Positions 36,805-45,744 of a stretch of DNA of 64,000 nt are shown here, one piece after another. The DNA lies in contig NZ_VTHJ01000016.1 in NCBI RefSeq assembly GCF_008386495.1, positions 84,307-148,306 on the forward strand, in the 5' to 3' direction. The first letter of the stretch is position 1. Every line of letters starts with the position of its first letter. Source of the stretch: Streptomyces tailanensis. GTDB lineage: Bacteria > Actinomycetota > Actinomycetes > Streptomycetales > Streptomycetaceae. The notes under the pieces are model-generated. The model worked only from the letters and a program-made list of their open reading frames with translations. It made no database searches and had not been told where the DNA came from. Position numbers and translations under genes: made by a program.

Positions 36805-36832
36805 GGCCCAGGTCAAAGACCTGGGCCCTTTT
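36805..36832. terminator. Intrinsic terminator next to att copy B
   Basis: GGCCCAGGTC, loop AAA, GACCTGGGCC, then CTTTT. It would stop transcription of the minus-strand integrase remnant's opposite strand and read-through from island 1. Confidence 0.88.
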
Positions 36833-36855
36833 GCTGTCCACTGTGATCACTCGCC

Positions 36856-36875
36856 GCGTGCCAGATCCGTGCCAG
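36856..36875. repeat. Paired direct repeats at the left end of island 2
   Basis: GCGTGCCAG (36856) and CCGTGCCAG (36867), 11 bp apart and 59 bp from the att core, mirroring 18871-18890 in island 1. They overlap the 3' end of the integrase remnant. Confidence 0.5.
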
Positions 36876-37185
36876 AACACCTTTCGGCGGCCTTCTGGGC
36901 AGCCTCCTCCCGAGCCTTCCGGACCGTGGCGTCGAGGCCGGCGGCGACCTCTTCCTGTCGCTCCTCGTCGGAGTGCTGATAGATCAGCGCGGCCTTCTCC
37001 GAGGCCTGCCCGGCTCGGACCATCGTGTCCTTCAGGGTGGCACCGGACCGCGTGGAGAGCGTGTGCCCGGTGTGCCGGAGGTCGTAGAACCGGAAATCCT
37101 CGGGCAGGCCGACGGTCTCACGCGCCTTTCGCCACGTCCGCCCGAAGGTGCTGCGCCGGAAGGGAGCGCCCTTCTTCCCGTCCCG

Positions 37186-37258
37186 CTGACCGGCCCGCCG
37201 TCGTGTCTCCTGATCCCCATGCCGCCTCGGCGGCGGGCCTCCCAGACTTTCCCCACAG
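37186..37258. repeat. Dispersed palindromic repeat, copy 1
   Basis: Contains GGCCCGCCGTCG, a loop ending in CCCCATGCC, and CGGCGGCGGGCC, then TCCCAGACTTTCCCC. Aligns along its length (roughly four of five bases) with 53704-53776. Copy 1 sits within the integrase remnant. Confidence 0.65.
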
Positions 37259-37395
37259 GGTGGGGACCGGGGTGTCGACCCGCTCCCGGCCCGAGGAGGT
37301 CTTCAGGCTGCCAGCCCCTGCGACCACCAGCGGGCGGTGTACGCGCGCGACGCGCAGCCCCTCGACCAGAAACTTGTACGCCGCCGGCGGCGGGA

Positions 37396-37910
37396 CGGCT
37401 TGGGGCGGAGCCGTCGCGGGCAGGGAGAGGCCACCTGGCCGGGGCTCACGGCGGCTTTCGCCGCGGGAGGGGCGCCAACAGCGTCGCGCCGGAGCGGAAC
37501 CCGGTCGACCTGTGGCGGAGGTGCGGATCAGTCGCAGGGATGGCGGGAGCCCCGGCGGACGCAGAGCCCCCGGCGGGAACGGGGGAAGAGTTCCACCGGG
37601 GGCTGTCGATGCCGGCCTCGGGCCGCCCGTCCGCCTGCTTGGGCGTCCTGACCGGGCCGAGCGCGGTCAGGAGGAGGTACGTCGCGTAGTCGACTGCGGT
37701 CCGGAGGGCGATGTCCCTCCACTCCCTGCCCCCGTTGCTGCGGACGGAGACGAACTGTTTCAGCGGCGTGCCAGAGCATCCCGAGGCCGCCGGCCGACGT
37801 CGGTGTTGCGTCGTCGCTCAGTTCGAAGGCGCCGGGTCCCGCTTGCCTCCGTGCCGACAGCGACGCGGCCGTGCCGACAGCGACGCGGCCGTGCCGTCGA
37901 AGAGCGGCCG
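37396..37910. other. Non-coding or degenerate region, 515 bp
   Basis: Minus-strand fragments such as GAFELSDDATPTSAGGLGMLW followed in another frame by FVSVRSNGGREWRDIALRTAVDYATYLLL suggest a decayed gene upstream of the integrase remnant, with at least one frameshift near 37760. I do not recognise the family. Confidence 0.4.
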
Positions 37911-38693
37911 CTAGCCGTTCTCCGGCCGGCAGTCCGCCTGGACGGCGCCGGTGGCCCACTGGATTGCGCCCGACAGGTGCTGACGGACGGCGGGTTCGGC
38001 GAAGGACTCCTTGCTGTGGCCGACGCCGGTGTAGAAGGAGCGGCCGCCCTGGTAGTTCTGGCACCAGGCGATCGGGTGGTCGCCGTTCATGGTGCCGCCC
38101 CAGTACGAGGACTCGTCGAGGGAGGCCAGGACGCGGACCCGTTCCCGGGGATTCGAGCGGAAGTTGTACCACTCGTCGGTGCGGTTCCAGGTGGTGGGCA
38201 GGTCAGCGGTCGCCGGGTGGGCGCGGTCCTCGACGTGCACCGTCGCGCGCATCGGCCACCACGGATGCGACTCGAAGTAGGCACCGACGAGCCCGCCGTA
38301 GAAGGCCCAGTCGTACTCGGTGTCGGCGGCCGCGTGGATGCCGACGTAGCCCCCGCCACTGCGGATGTAGCCCTCGAAGGCCGTCTCCTGGGCGGCGTTC
38401 AGGACGTCACCGGTCGTCGACAGGAACACGACCGCGTCGTAGCGCCCGAGGTTGTCGGCCGTGAAGGCTCCGGAGTCCTCCGTCGCGTCGACCGTGAAGC
38501 CGCCCGTCTCGCCGAGCTGTTTCACCGCCGCGATGCCGGCGGAGATCGAGCCGTGGTGGAAGCCGGCCGTCTTGGAGAACACCAGCACCCGTGTGCCGTC
38601 CTGCTTCGCCTGTGACACGGCCGGTCCCGAGACGCAGCCCAGGAGCACGGCCGCTCCGACGGCTGACGTTGTCAGTCGGTTGATCGATCGCAT
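37911..38693 (-). CDS. ThuA-domain lipoprotein
   Basis: 260 residues from ATG at 38693. A signal peptide ends in the lipobox VLLGC (Cys20). The rest is a ThuA/glutamine-amidotransferase-like domain: RVLVFSKTAGFHHGSISAGIAA, GRYDAVVFLSTTGDVL, GGGYVGIHAAADTEYDW, and the C-terminal HPIAWCQNYQGGRSFYTGVGHSKESF. ThuA proteins take part in disaccharide (trehalose) use or occur as secreted domains in sugar degradation. Alone here; the GH28-like gene 1.7 kb away is the only other carbohydrate gene nearby. Confidence 0.92.
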   Translation of the reverse strand: MRSINRLTTSAVGAAVLLGCVSGPAVSQAKQDGTRVLVFSKTAGFHHGSISAGIAAVKQLGETGGFTVDATEDSGAFTADNLGRYDAVVFLSTTGDVLNAAQETAFEGYIRSGGGYVGIHAAADTEYDWAFYGGLVGAYFESHPWWPMRATVHVEDRAHPATADLPTTWNRTDEWYNFRSNPRERVRVLASLDESSYWGGTMNGDHPIAWCQNYQGGRSFYTGVGHSKESFAEPAVRQHLSGAIQWATGAVQADCRPENG

Positions 38694-39403
38694 GCTGTGT
38701 ATGTCTCTCTCATCCGGTGGTGAATGTGAAGTCGAGTGGCGACCTCTGCGTACTCGCTCCGAGCTACGCGAATGGTGATCACGCCCATACGGGCCAGACG
38801 GTGAGGTTCTCCAGCTGCGCGGAACCCCGGCGGGGAAACCTGGCCGGTGTCCGATGCCCGGGAACACGACGCCCTCGCCCCGGCCCGGCTCCGCCGCTGC
38901 CGACCCGGGCGGTGGCAGCGGCGGCGCGCCTGGCATGGTTACCGTCGTCACGCGTCCGGCGGCCAGGGTGCGAGTGCGGTGTCGACCTCGCGGGCGGCCG
39001 TTTCGTTGTCGAGTCGCGCGCCGGACCCGGATGCGTTCGTCACAGCGGACATGGGTGGTCTCCGTCGAAATGGGGGGGGTGGGGAGGCCGTTGGAGCGGA
39101 GTGTCAGGAGACGCTACTTGAGAGTTCACTCTCACAGGTCGGCTGCCGTGAACTGTGGGGATTTCCCTACGGCTTGATAGGAACTTGCGGCCGGACGGTT
39201 CGCGACGTCGAGGAGGATGAGCGTCAAACGCGCGACGAGGTGCCGTGTGCAGCAGGCGATTCACATCAACCTCGCTCGCGTCGCCTTGGCACTGCCGGTC
39301 AGCCTGGCGTCGAGATCCTGTCCGGCATGAGCCAGGAAGGCGCTGTGGTGTCTGATCGGCGATTCCGACACCGGCAGGGTTGTGCACTCACAAGCACGAC
39401 GAT
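38694..39403. other. Intergenic region, 710 bp
   Basis: No supported gene. A short plus-strand frame from GTG 39247 (VQQAIHINLARVALALP, 27 codons) faintly resembles the small leader peptides seen upstream of some Streptomyces genes, but the fit is poor. The region must contain the ThuA promoter. Confidence 0.4.
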
Positions 39404-39815
39404 GTGACGCTCTACGGCCTGTTCGTGGAGGCGTTCGCTCGCCTCAAACCTCTCGTACACCGCGACCTGGGAGTCCCGGACACCTGGTTCGAGGTGCTGC
39501 TGCGACTGGGCCGCACGCCCGGGCACCGACTGCGCATGACGGACCTGGCGGAGGCCGTGTCCTTCAGCTCTTGCGGCTTCACCCGGCTCGCCGACCGCAT
39601 GGCGAAGGAGGGACTGATCCGCCGCGACCCCGACCCCGCCGACCGACGAGCCGCACTCGCCGCACTGACCGACAAGGGCGCCGAGGCGCTCGACCGCGCC
39701 CTGACCGCCCACGTCTCCCATCTCCGCAGCCACGTCACAGGACCGATCCCGGCCGAGGACCGCCGCCACCTGGAGCGCATCCTGCGCACGCTCCGCGACG
39801 CCAACGAGCGAAGTT
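39404..39815 (+). pseudogene. MarR-family regulator with disrupted 3' end
   Basis: GTG at 39404 or TTG at 39380 could start it. TLYGLFVEAFARLKPLVHRDLGVPDTWFEVLLRLGRTPGHRLRMTDLAEAVSFSSCGFTRLADRMAKEGLIRRDPDPADRRAA is a full winged helix with the DRR wing. After LRTLRDAN the frame runs on without a stop for 700 bp into repeat sequence, while the adjacent frame ends as QTLAQQRYTRPA, so the normal C-terminal dimerisation helix is lost. DNA binding may survive; dimerisation is doubtful. Confidence 0.7.
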
Positions 39816-39926
39816 CCGCGCGGACGCGCAAACCCTCGCGCAACAGCGCTACACCAGGCCCGCGTGACGGTGTCAGCACACCGAATCCCCACAGGTCGAC
39901 ACCCCGGCGGCCGCGCCAGCGCGCCC

Positions 39927-39947
39927 GCTTCCCAAGCTGGGAGCGCG
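39927..39947 (+). repeat. Partial att-like sequence
   Basis: GCTTCCCAAGCTGGGAGCGCG matches the first 21 bp of the att core at 20 positions; the similarity then stops. Confidence 0.45.
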
Positions 39948-39998
39948 TCGTGCGTGCTCTCGGAGTGCCGCGCGGAAGTCCTCGAGAAGTCCTCGATG

Positions 39999-40120
39999 GG
40001 AGTCCCCCCGCTCGAGCGGAGCCGAGAGTGGGGGAGGCGTTACTTGGGCTTTCGCGCGGTGCGGCGGTGGGGGCACCTCCCGCTCGAGCGAAGTCGAGGG
40101 TGGGTGCGTGCCGGGCGTCG
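39999..40120. repeat. Streptomyces intergenic palindromic repeat, copy 1
   Basis: Two hairpins built on CCCGCTCGAGCGGAGCCGAGAGTGGGGG and CTCCCGCTCGAGCGAAGTCGAGGGTGGG flank CTTGGGCTTTCGCGCGGTGCGGCGG. The same blocks occur in another order at 63271-63400. Confidence 0.65.
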
Positions 40121-40362
40121 CGACGCCGCGGAGATCCGTCAGAAGGGCCCTGGCCTCGGGCAATGGCTCCGCCACCGCTCCGGGGCGGCTCCCTGGATCG
40201 TCCCTGCGGCGGCCCGCCTCCCCGCGGTGTCCGCGCCCCGTCGTCAACCGCCTGGTCTGAGGCGCCGAAGGCAAGCCAGGCCGGAGCTGTGGTGCTGCCG
40301 CACAGCAAAGGGCGGCCGGCCCCGGCGTCCCTCGATCGGGCGCCGGGGCCGGCCGTCTGCGG

Positions 40363-41889
40363 TTACAGGGCCGCGGCCTCCGCGGTGGTGAGGAAGCGGA
40401 GGTTCTGCACGTGCTCGTTGACGAACATGGGCACGCCGTCCGAGGCCAGGTACCAGCGCGGCTTGTCCCCGCTGTCGCGGATCACCCTGCCGTTGACGCG
40501 GAGGTTCTCGAAGGTGACGTCCTTGACGGTGCGCTCGGCGTCGGTCCCGGCGATGATCGACGTGTCGGCGTTCTTGCCGTTGTAGCTGAGGTCCTTGACG
40601 TAGACGTTCTCGATGCTGCGGCCGGACGTCATGTTCCATCTCGGGTTGTTGATGACCCTTATGTGGAAGAGCTGGCCCCAGCGGAAGTCCTCCACGCGGA
40701 TGTCGTCGAACCTCACATCCCGGACGAGGTTGCCGTCGGCGGCTTGGATGGCGACGCAGCCCTGGGCGTTCACCTGCGGCTCACGGTGGTCGAGGATGTC
40801 GATGTTCTCGAAGTTCAGGTTCTCCAGCATCTCGGGCGCGGCGGGGTCGGGGTTGCCGTGCACGGCCATGTTGATCGGGTGGGCGACGTCGGCCCAGAGG
40901 GAGGTGTTCTTGACGGTGATGTTGCGGGTGTCGCCGTAGAAGTCCCAGCGGTGGGTGTAGAGGGCGATGCAGTCGTCGGAGGTGCGCAGGAAGCAGCCGT
41001 CGATCGTGACGTTCTCGGAGCAGTAGAGCTGGATGCCGTCGCCCCAGCCCTCGCGGCTGAAGGCGCGCAGGTTCTTGATGGTGAGGTTCCGGCACTCGGC
41101 GACCCGGATGTTCTCGTACCGGGGGTTGAGGATCGTGATGCCGTCGATCGTGACGTTCTCGCACTTGCGGATGAGCATCGCGCCCCACTTGGAGTTGTAG
41201 ATCACTCCGCGGCCGATGATCCGGGAGTTCTCCGCCCCCTCGATTCTCACGTGTGCCTGGAGGACCGCACCGGGGGCCAGGTAGACGGTGGTGTTGCTGG
41301 GCACCGTCAGCTCCCCGTTGGGGGGAGTGTGGAAACCGGGCCCGAAGTACATGACCTTCTTGTCGCCCTCGGCGGGCACGTCCTGCTCGATCGGGTTAGC
41401 GAACAGGTGCAGGCAGTCGAAGATCTTGTCGTCGACCTGGACGACGACGTTGCGAGGCCGGTCCAGGGTGAAGCGCGCGGTGTCGCCGAGCACCTCGGGC
41501 TTGATGCCGTACGAGTCCGGCCGGATGCGGAACTTCTCCGCGCCGCCCGGGTTGTAGGTGACCTCGACCTCGACGGTGCCGGAGAAGTCGAAGGCTGCCC
41601 AGGAGGACTTCTGGACCGGGTTGCTGCCGGTGACGGCGTCGATCAGCGCGAGCTTGGCCAGGTAGATGTCGAGTCTCTGCCAGGTGCCGCCGAGCGGCCG
41701 GACCTTGACGGTGAAGGAGTTGTTGACCGGCACCTGCGGCAAGGTCGGGTGGATGACAACGGTGTCGTCCGTGGAACCGTTTTCTGCAACCGCAGCCTGA
41801 GCGGTGCCCGCGACACCGCTGACCATACTGCCGACAGCGACGGCTCCTGCGGCCTGAAGGGCAGTTCGCCGGGACAGGATCGAGCTCAT
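40363..41889 (-). CDS. GH28-like right-handed beta-helix protein, exported
   Basis: 508 residues from ATG at 41889 (AAGGAG upstream). A Tat-type signal (SRRTALQAAGAVAVG) precedes an N-terminal beta domain (to about residue 150) and a pectate-lyase-like parallel beta-helix with repeated N-x-T-I-x-G/K rungs. The polygalacturonase DD motif is present in RTSDDCIAL and a further aspartate in GWGDGIQL, but the usual GHG and RIK motifs are not visible, so the activity may differ from hydrolysis of polygalacturonan. Secreted carbohydrate-active protein by inference. Confidence 0.85.
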   Translation of the reverse strand: MSSILSRRTALQAAGAVAVGSMVSGVAGTAQAAVAENGSTDDTVVIHPTLPQVPVNNSFTVKVRPLGGTWQRLDIYLAKLALIDAVTGSNPVQKSSWAAFDFSGTVEVEVTYNPGGAEKFRIRPDSYGIKPEVLGDTARFTLDRPRNVVVQVDDKIFDCLHLFANPIEQDVPAEGDKKVMYFGPGFHTPPNGELTVPSNTTVYLAPGAVLQAHVRIEGAENSRIIGRGVIYNSKWGAMLIRKCENVTIDGITILNPRYENIRVAECRNLTIKNLRAFSREGWGDGIQLYCSENVTIDGCFLRTSDDCIALYTHRWDFYGDTRNITVKNTSLWADVAHPINMAVHGNPDPAAPEMLENLNFENIDILDHREPQVNAQGCVAIQAADGNLVRDVRFDDIRVEDFRWGQLFHIRVINNPRWNMTSGRSIENVYVKDLSYNGKNADTSIIAGTDAERTVKDVTFENLRVNGRVIRDSGDKPRWYLASDGVPMFVNEHVQNLRFLTTAEAAAL

Positions 41890-42347
41890 GGGGACTCCTT
41901 GGTGAAACGTTCGGGCGGGTGATAATCCCTGTTCAGCGCATGAAAGCCCGGCGCCACAGCGGCGTATGGGCGGGATTGGTCCGTCAAGCGGCAATCTGCT
42001 GCACGAGCAAGTTCATCGTCAAGAGGTCGGCCGACTTTTATAGCAACCGGTTTCTACTGAGGGCCTCTCGGGGCCTCAGCCGGAGGCACGTATTCGTAGA
42101 CCGGAAGCGCTACCGCCGCACCCAACACGGCCGCCTCCCAAGCCAGCAGGGCGTGCCCGGTCCTCGTCACCGTGCCGACAGGGAGGTGGCTGCACGCACC
42201 ACTGGTCCGTCGTCTGCCGAAGGTGGCACCGGAGCGACCGGCCGGAGTGACCGGGCGCCTGCCCCACCCAGCCGGTCCACCGGCGAGTCGGCACACGCCG
42301 GGGTCGGTGCGCGGTGTGCGGGCGGGGACGCGGTGGGGCCTGTCGAG
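41890..42347. other. Intergenic region, 458 bp
   Basis: Holds the promoter of the GH28-like gene. No supported coding sequence; the short frames in it lack ribosome sites and family features. Confidence 0.5.
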
Positions 42348-42460
42348 CTAGTCCGCGCCATGGCTGGCCTGGTCGTACAGCTTCACGGTGAAGTTGCTGG
42401 AGATGTCCGTCGTCTTCCACGGACCTGTGGTGTCAAGGGAGTTGTAGCGGCCGCCCTCGG
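42348..42460 (-). pseudogene. AA10 lytic polysaccharide monooxygenase fragment
   Basis: About 36 codons, GGRYNSLDTTGPWKTTDISSNF then TVKLYDQASHGAD and a TAG stop. This matches, from memory, an internal segment of chitin-active AA10 monooxygenases that normally continues YFRVYVTKQGF. Upstream (42460-42540) another frame reads a lone transmembrane helix, so unrelated pieces are joined here. Confidence 0.5.
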
Positions 42461-42788
42461 TGTGACCGCAGGGGCCGACCGAGGCGCTGCCAGGCGAAGA
42501 ACGCGAGGGCACAGAGCACCACCAGCACGAGCAGAGCATGGCTGCGCAGTCATCGGCGCGGGGGCACGAGAGGCGGCGGTACGGAGGGGAGCGTCCGGTG
42601 GGTGCGGTACGCGACGGCGTTGGTCACGCCCGGGCCGAATCGCAGCACGGTGCCTTCGATGCGATCAGGCGGCGTCGGCCAGTTCTTCGCGCATTTCTCG
42701 GCGGGTCCCGGCCGATCCCGGCCGATCCCGGCGCAGGAGCGTGCCGAGGATTCCCGACTTCGGCATCGACACGTCCGAGGGCCGGACG
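42461..42788. other. Intergenic region, 328 bp
   Basis: A hydrophobic frame (ALLVLVVLCALAFFAWQRLG, minus strand) suggests the end of a lost membrane protein. Nothing else is supported. Confidence 0.4.
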
Positions 42789-43679
42789 CTACTCGCGAGA
42801 GCCTGACGCCACTGGAGGTGAGGGCAGCTGGGTCGTGGTGGCGGCCCCGCCCACACGGGCCTCGAAGCACTCCCGTTCGCCGTCGGCCGACGCGGGCCGG
42901 AAGCAGGCCCGGACGGTGCTGCCGGGACGGACTTCGGTCATCTCCGTATAGATGAAGGTTGCCGCGTCGTCCTTGTTCCTGATGCGCACGCTGTGGGTCG
43001 GGCCGCCTGCCGTGACGTCCACCCGGTCGCCGATCTCGGTCCCCCAGATCCGGGCCCAGCTCGCGCCGCATTTCTTGCTGTAGCGCAGCTCGACGTGGGC
43101 GCCGGTGGCAGTGGGGTACGAGGCGAGGGTGTCGGGGCCGAGGCCGCAGATCAGGCGCATCGGGTCCCGGCCCTCGCAGGCGGCTCCGTGGCATTGGGGA
43201 GCGAGGGAGAACGGGACGGAGGCCTGTAGCGGTTCGTCCTCCTGAGACTCCGAGTCCGGCAGCAGGAGGAACAGCAGGGCCGTAGCACCACCGACGATCA
43301 CTGTGTACGCCGACGCCAGCACCACCAGGAGCCTGCTCCCGCCACGTCGCCGCCGCCCGGTCCCGGCGGGTGGTGGCGCCTCCTGAGGTTGTGGCCGCGG
43401 CGACTCGTCCGTGGGAGGGGCGGGTGCGGGGGCCACCGCGCGTCCGCTCCAGTGTGACTCGGCGATCTCCCACAGGGCCAGCAGCCGCCCGTCCGGTTCG
43501 TTCGCGAGCCGGCACAGTTCCCGTACGGCCTGGCGAGGAGGCAGGCTCTTGCCGTTGAGGTAACGCTCCCACGAGGACTTGCTGTACGCCGTCCGCTCAG
43601 CCAGCGCCGCCAGGCTCAGCCCCGCACCGGCCCGCAGCTCCCGCAGCGCCGCGACCAGCCGGGTGTGTTCCGCGGTCAC
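42789..43679 (-). CDS. Membrane-anchored HTH protein with DUF2690 extracytoplasmic domain
   Basis: 296 residues from GTG at 43679, overlapping the preceding stop as GTGA. Residues 5-60: XRE helix-turn-helix (LRELRAGAGLSLAALAERTAYSKSSWERYLNGKSLPP). A proline-rich linker and one transmembrane helix (LLVVLASAYTVIVGGATALLFLLL, about 115-138) follow, then a DUF2690 domain with cysteines (CHGAACEGRDP, LRYSKKCGASWARI). The order, cytosolic DNA-binding then outside domain, suits one-component signalling across the membrane. Partner of the gene upstream. Confidence 0.88.
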   Translation of the reverse strand: MTAEHTRLVAALRELRAGAGLSLAALAERTAYSKSSWERYLNGKSLPPRQAVRELCRLANEPDGRLLALWEIAESHWSGRAVAPAPAPPTDESPRPQPQEAPPPAGTGRRRRGGSRLLVVLASAYTVIVGGATALLFLLLPDSESQEDEPLQASVPFSLAPQCHGAACEGRDPMRLICGLGPDTLASYPTATGAHVELRYSKKCGASWARIWGTEIGDRVDVTAGGPTHSVRIRNKDDAATFIYTEMTEVRPGSTVRACFRPASADGERECFEARVGGAATTTQLPSPPVASGSRE

Positions 43680-44473
43680 TTCGGATCCGCCTCCCGCAGG
43701 GCCTGCCAGGTGGGCGGGTCGATGACTCCGTTCACGACCAGCCCGTTCTGCTTCTGCATGCGCTCGACCGCTCGGCGCGTCTTGGGGCCGAAGACGCCGT
43801 CGATGTCCCCTGGCTCAGTGCCCGCCCGGCGCAGCAGGCACTGCGCCTCGGCCACTTCGAGCCCCACGTGGGTGTTGGACAGGAGGATGTCCGTGGTCCG
43901 GCTCAGGCCCGCGTACCAGCGGCCGTCACGCTGCTCCAGCCGACAGGTGTAGATGACCGGCACCATGGACTCCGACACGGTGGCCAGGGCCGTCGCGACA
44001 GCATCGCTGCGGTCGTGCGCGAGCTGGGCACGGGCCTCGGCGAGCCGCACGGCCAGCAGGAGCGCGGCGGAGACGGACAGCGCCATGACCACGGCTCCCA
44101 CCGTGACCGCGACGCGCAGGTGACGCCCGTACGGCTGCTGCTCCGTGGGGGTGTGTTCCGGTGTCGCGGAGAAGTCCTCGGGGGTGTCGGTGGTGACCGC
44201 CCTTCCCTCCGCCCAGCGTTGGGCGGCGATCTCGTGCATCGCCAGCAGCCGGTGCGGATCGTCACCGCCGACGCGGGCCATCGCCTCGACGGCCTCCCGG
44301 GGCGGCAGAGACCTGCCGTTCAGATATCGCTGCCACGACTTCGCGCTGTACCCGGTCTTCGCGGCCAGTTGCCGCGTGCTCAGTTCGCTGCGGTCCTTCA
44401 GCCTGCGCAGTCGCACGATCAACTGATGGGCGTGTGGATGCAGTTCTACAGGCAGTGCCTTCCAGCGCGACAC
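43676..44473 (-). CDS. Membrane-anchored HTH protein with peptidoglycan-binding domain
   Basis: 265 residues from GTG at 44473 (GGGGGGAAG upstream; an ATG at 44536 lacks a site). An XRE helix-turn-helix (LRRLKDRSELSTRQLAAKTGYSAKSWQRYLNGRSLPP) is followed by a transmembrane helix (VAVTVGAVVMALSVSAALLLAV) and, outside, a PG_binding_1 domain: EAQCLLRRAGTEPGDIDGVFGPKTRRAVERMQKQNGL. The N-terminal domain is clearly related to that of the downstream partner. Predicted to sense the cell wall and act on DNA directly. Divergent from a secreted protein with the same type of peptidoglycan-binding domain. Confidence 0.9.
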   Translation of the reverse strand: MSRWKALPVELHPHAHQLIVRLRRLKDRSELSTRQLAAKTGYSAKSWQRYLNGRSLPPREAVEAMARVGGDDPHRLLAMHEIAAQRWAEGRAVTTDTPEDFSATPEHTPTEQQPYGRHLRVAVTVGAVVMALSVSAALLLAVRLAEARAQLAHDRSDAVATALATVSESMVPVIYTCRLEQRDGRWYAGLSRTTDILLSNTHVGLEVAEAQCLLRRAGTEPGDIDGVFGPKTRRAVERMQKQNGLVVNGVIDPPTWQALREADPK

Positions 44474-44797
44474 GCTTCCCCCCACTCGCGTCCGGGACCG
44501 CAGGCCCGCCCCCCGTGTTCCCGTCTCATTCTGCATCAGCTGGGACGGGGATCACAGAGCGGGCACCCCGCCCCGGCGCGACCCCGCCCTGGCGCGGAAT
44601 CAGCCATCCCCTCGTCGCGGTCCCGCCGCAGGGACTCGGCGGGCGACATCTCCGCAGGTCAGCGCGCGGGACGTCCCGGGATGAGGTCACTTCTGCGTCA
44701 GCTGTGGCCCAACATCACACCGAACCCGCAGGCTCGTTGCGGAGCCGGCCGGTGCGGTCGGCTCCGGCAAACGCACGCCAATTGGGGAAGGAACACA
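44474..44797. other. Divergent intergenic region, 324 bp
   Basis: Lies between the HTH operon and the secreted peptidoglycan-binding gene. No gene; it should contain both promoters and is the first place to look for an operator of the HTH proteins. Confidence 0.6.
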
Positions 44798-45349
44798 ATG
44801 AACTTCGGTATGACCCGGACCCGCCTCGCAGCCGCCGTCACCGCCGCCGTCGCGACGGGCGCGCTGGCCATGAGCGCCTCGCCCGCCTCGGCCACCTCCT
44901 CCCAGGGGTACTTCACCGGTTACGGCACCACATGGACGGACGACTGGAGCAACGAGGGAACGCTGTCGTCCGCCAGCTACGCCAGGTCCAACGCCACCTG
45001 CCTGTGGCAGAAGATCCTCTGGGCCGAGGGCGCGACGGAGAGCAACGGCACCGCCTACGACTACGCGGACATCGACGGCGTCTTCGGCCCCAACACCACA
45101 TACGCCAGCAAGCGGCTTCAGACGCGCTGGGGCCTGGACGACGACGGACGGGTCGGCCCCCTGACGCTCGGCAAGGCGGACAACAAGCTGCGGTACAGCT
45201 CGGGCAGCACGTCCTCCGGGACGCTCTACCTCACGTACGACGGCGCGGCCCACGACTTCACCCTGAGGCGCGACGACAACAACCGGTACGGGTTCGTCCA
45301 GGACGGCGCCTGGCGCCTCGCGGGCTACAACTACCGCACCTGCAGCTGA
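44798..45349 (+). CDS. Secreted peptidoglycan-binding protein
   Basis: 183 residues from ATG at 44798 (GAAGGAA upstream). Sec signal peptide to about residue 33 (SASPASA). A single PG_binding_1-like domain: CLWQKILWAEGATESNGTAYDYADIDGVFGPNTTYASKRLQTRWGLDDDGRVGP. The C-terminal part (LYLTYDGAAHDFTLRRDDNNRYGFV) is a short beta domain; no hydrolase. Probably extracellular wall-binding. Confidence 0.87.
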   Translation: MNFGMTRTRLAAAVTAAVATGALAMSASPASATSSQGYFTGYGTTWTDDWSNEGTLSSASYARSNATCLWQKILWAEGATESNGTAYDYADIDGVFGPNTTYASKRLQTRWGLDDDGRVGPLTLGKADNKLRYSSGSTSSGTLYLTYDGAAHDFTLRRDDNNRYGFVQDGAWRLAGYNYRTCS

Positions 45350-45377
45350 CCACACGTCCTTCCGAGGGCCGTCGGTT

Positions 45378-45494
45378 GGCAGCTACGCGAACGACGCCTA
45401 CGCCATCAAGATCTGGCGCGACCCCGACGACGGGAAGTGCAGCGGCACCTGGCAGGTGCCGCAGGGCCGCATCAAGGACGGCCGGCGCCCCTGA
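45378..45494 (+). pseudogene. C-terminal fragment of an unknown secreted protein
   Basis: 39 codons without start: GSYANDAYAIKIWRDPDDGK, then CSGTWQVPQGRIKDGRRP and TGA. The composition looks coding, and the segment follows a protein of similar style, so it may be the tail of a lost paralogue. Weak call. The rest of 45495-45744 holds no gene. Confidence 0.3.
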
Positions 45495-45744
45495 CACACG
45501 CGGCCCGTCCCCTCGTGCAGGAGGGGACAGGCCGCGTGCGTCCCCTCCGGTCCACCCAGTGATCCGGATGAAACCGCCTGGCTGGTCCCGTCCTTCGCAA
45601 CAACGCCGGGACCGGGCAGCAATCCTTGCCATCGTGATGCCCCGTCAGGGGCCGCAGGCGGCACTCGATGAACGACAAGCATTCCAAGCCCTGGTCGGCC
45701 CACTCGGCTCGGCGTGCCACAACAAAAGGAAATACGGGGGAATC

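Larger units (their letters stand above)
36847..37395 (-). pseudogene. int: Tyrosine-recombinase integrase, decayed
   Basis: The minus strand ending at 36847 encodes the catalytic C-terminus of a phage-type integrase: GAPFRRSTFGRTWRKAR, FYDLRHTGHTLSTRSG with the Arg/His of R-x-x-R/H, and the nucleophile region ASEKAALIYQHSD. Upstream (37262-37395) LRVARVHRPLVV and SLKTSSGRERVDTP look like the beta-sheet region with the catalytic lysine. Between the two parts lies a copy of the repeated hairpin (37186-37258) instead of the expected linker, and the N-terminal arm and core-binding domains are gone. Position next to att fits an island integrase. The C-terminal part is clear; the middle part is less sure. 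Confidence 0.75.

Noticed and set aside
39247..39330. Leader-peptide gene upstream of the MarR remnant
   Set aside because: The HINLARVA resemblance to known small leaders is weak, the usual cysteine near the end is missing from the motif and no target gene is intact downstream.
39404..40585. MarR protein with 230-residue C-terminal extension
   Set aside because: The extension reads through palindromic repeat DNA and into antisense of the GH28-like gene, so it is simply a frame without a stop after a lost 3' end.
43868..45349. 493-codon plus-strand frame over the HTH-peptidoglycan gene and the secreted protein
   Set aside because: The first 310 codons are antisense to the HTH gene. The real gene starts at ATG 44798 with a signal peptide and a ribosome site.
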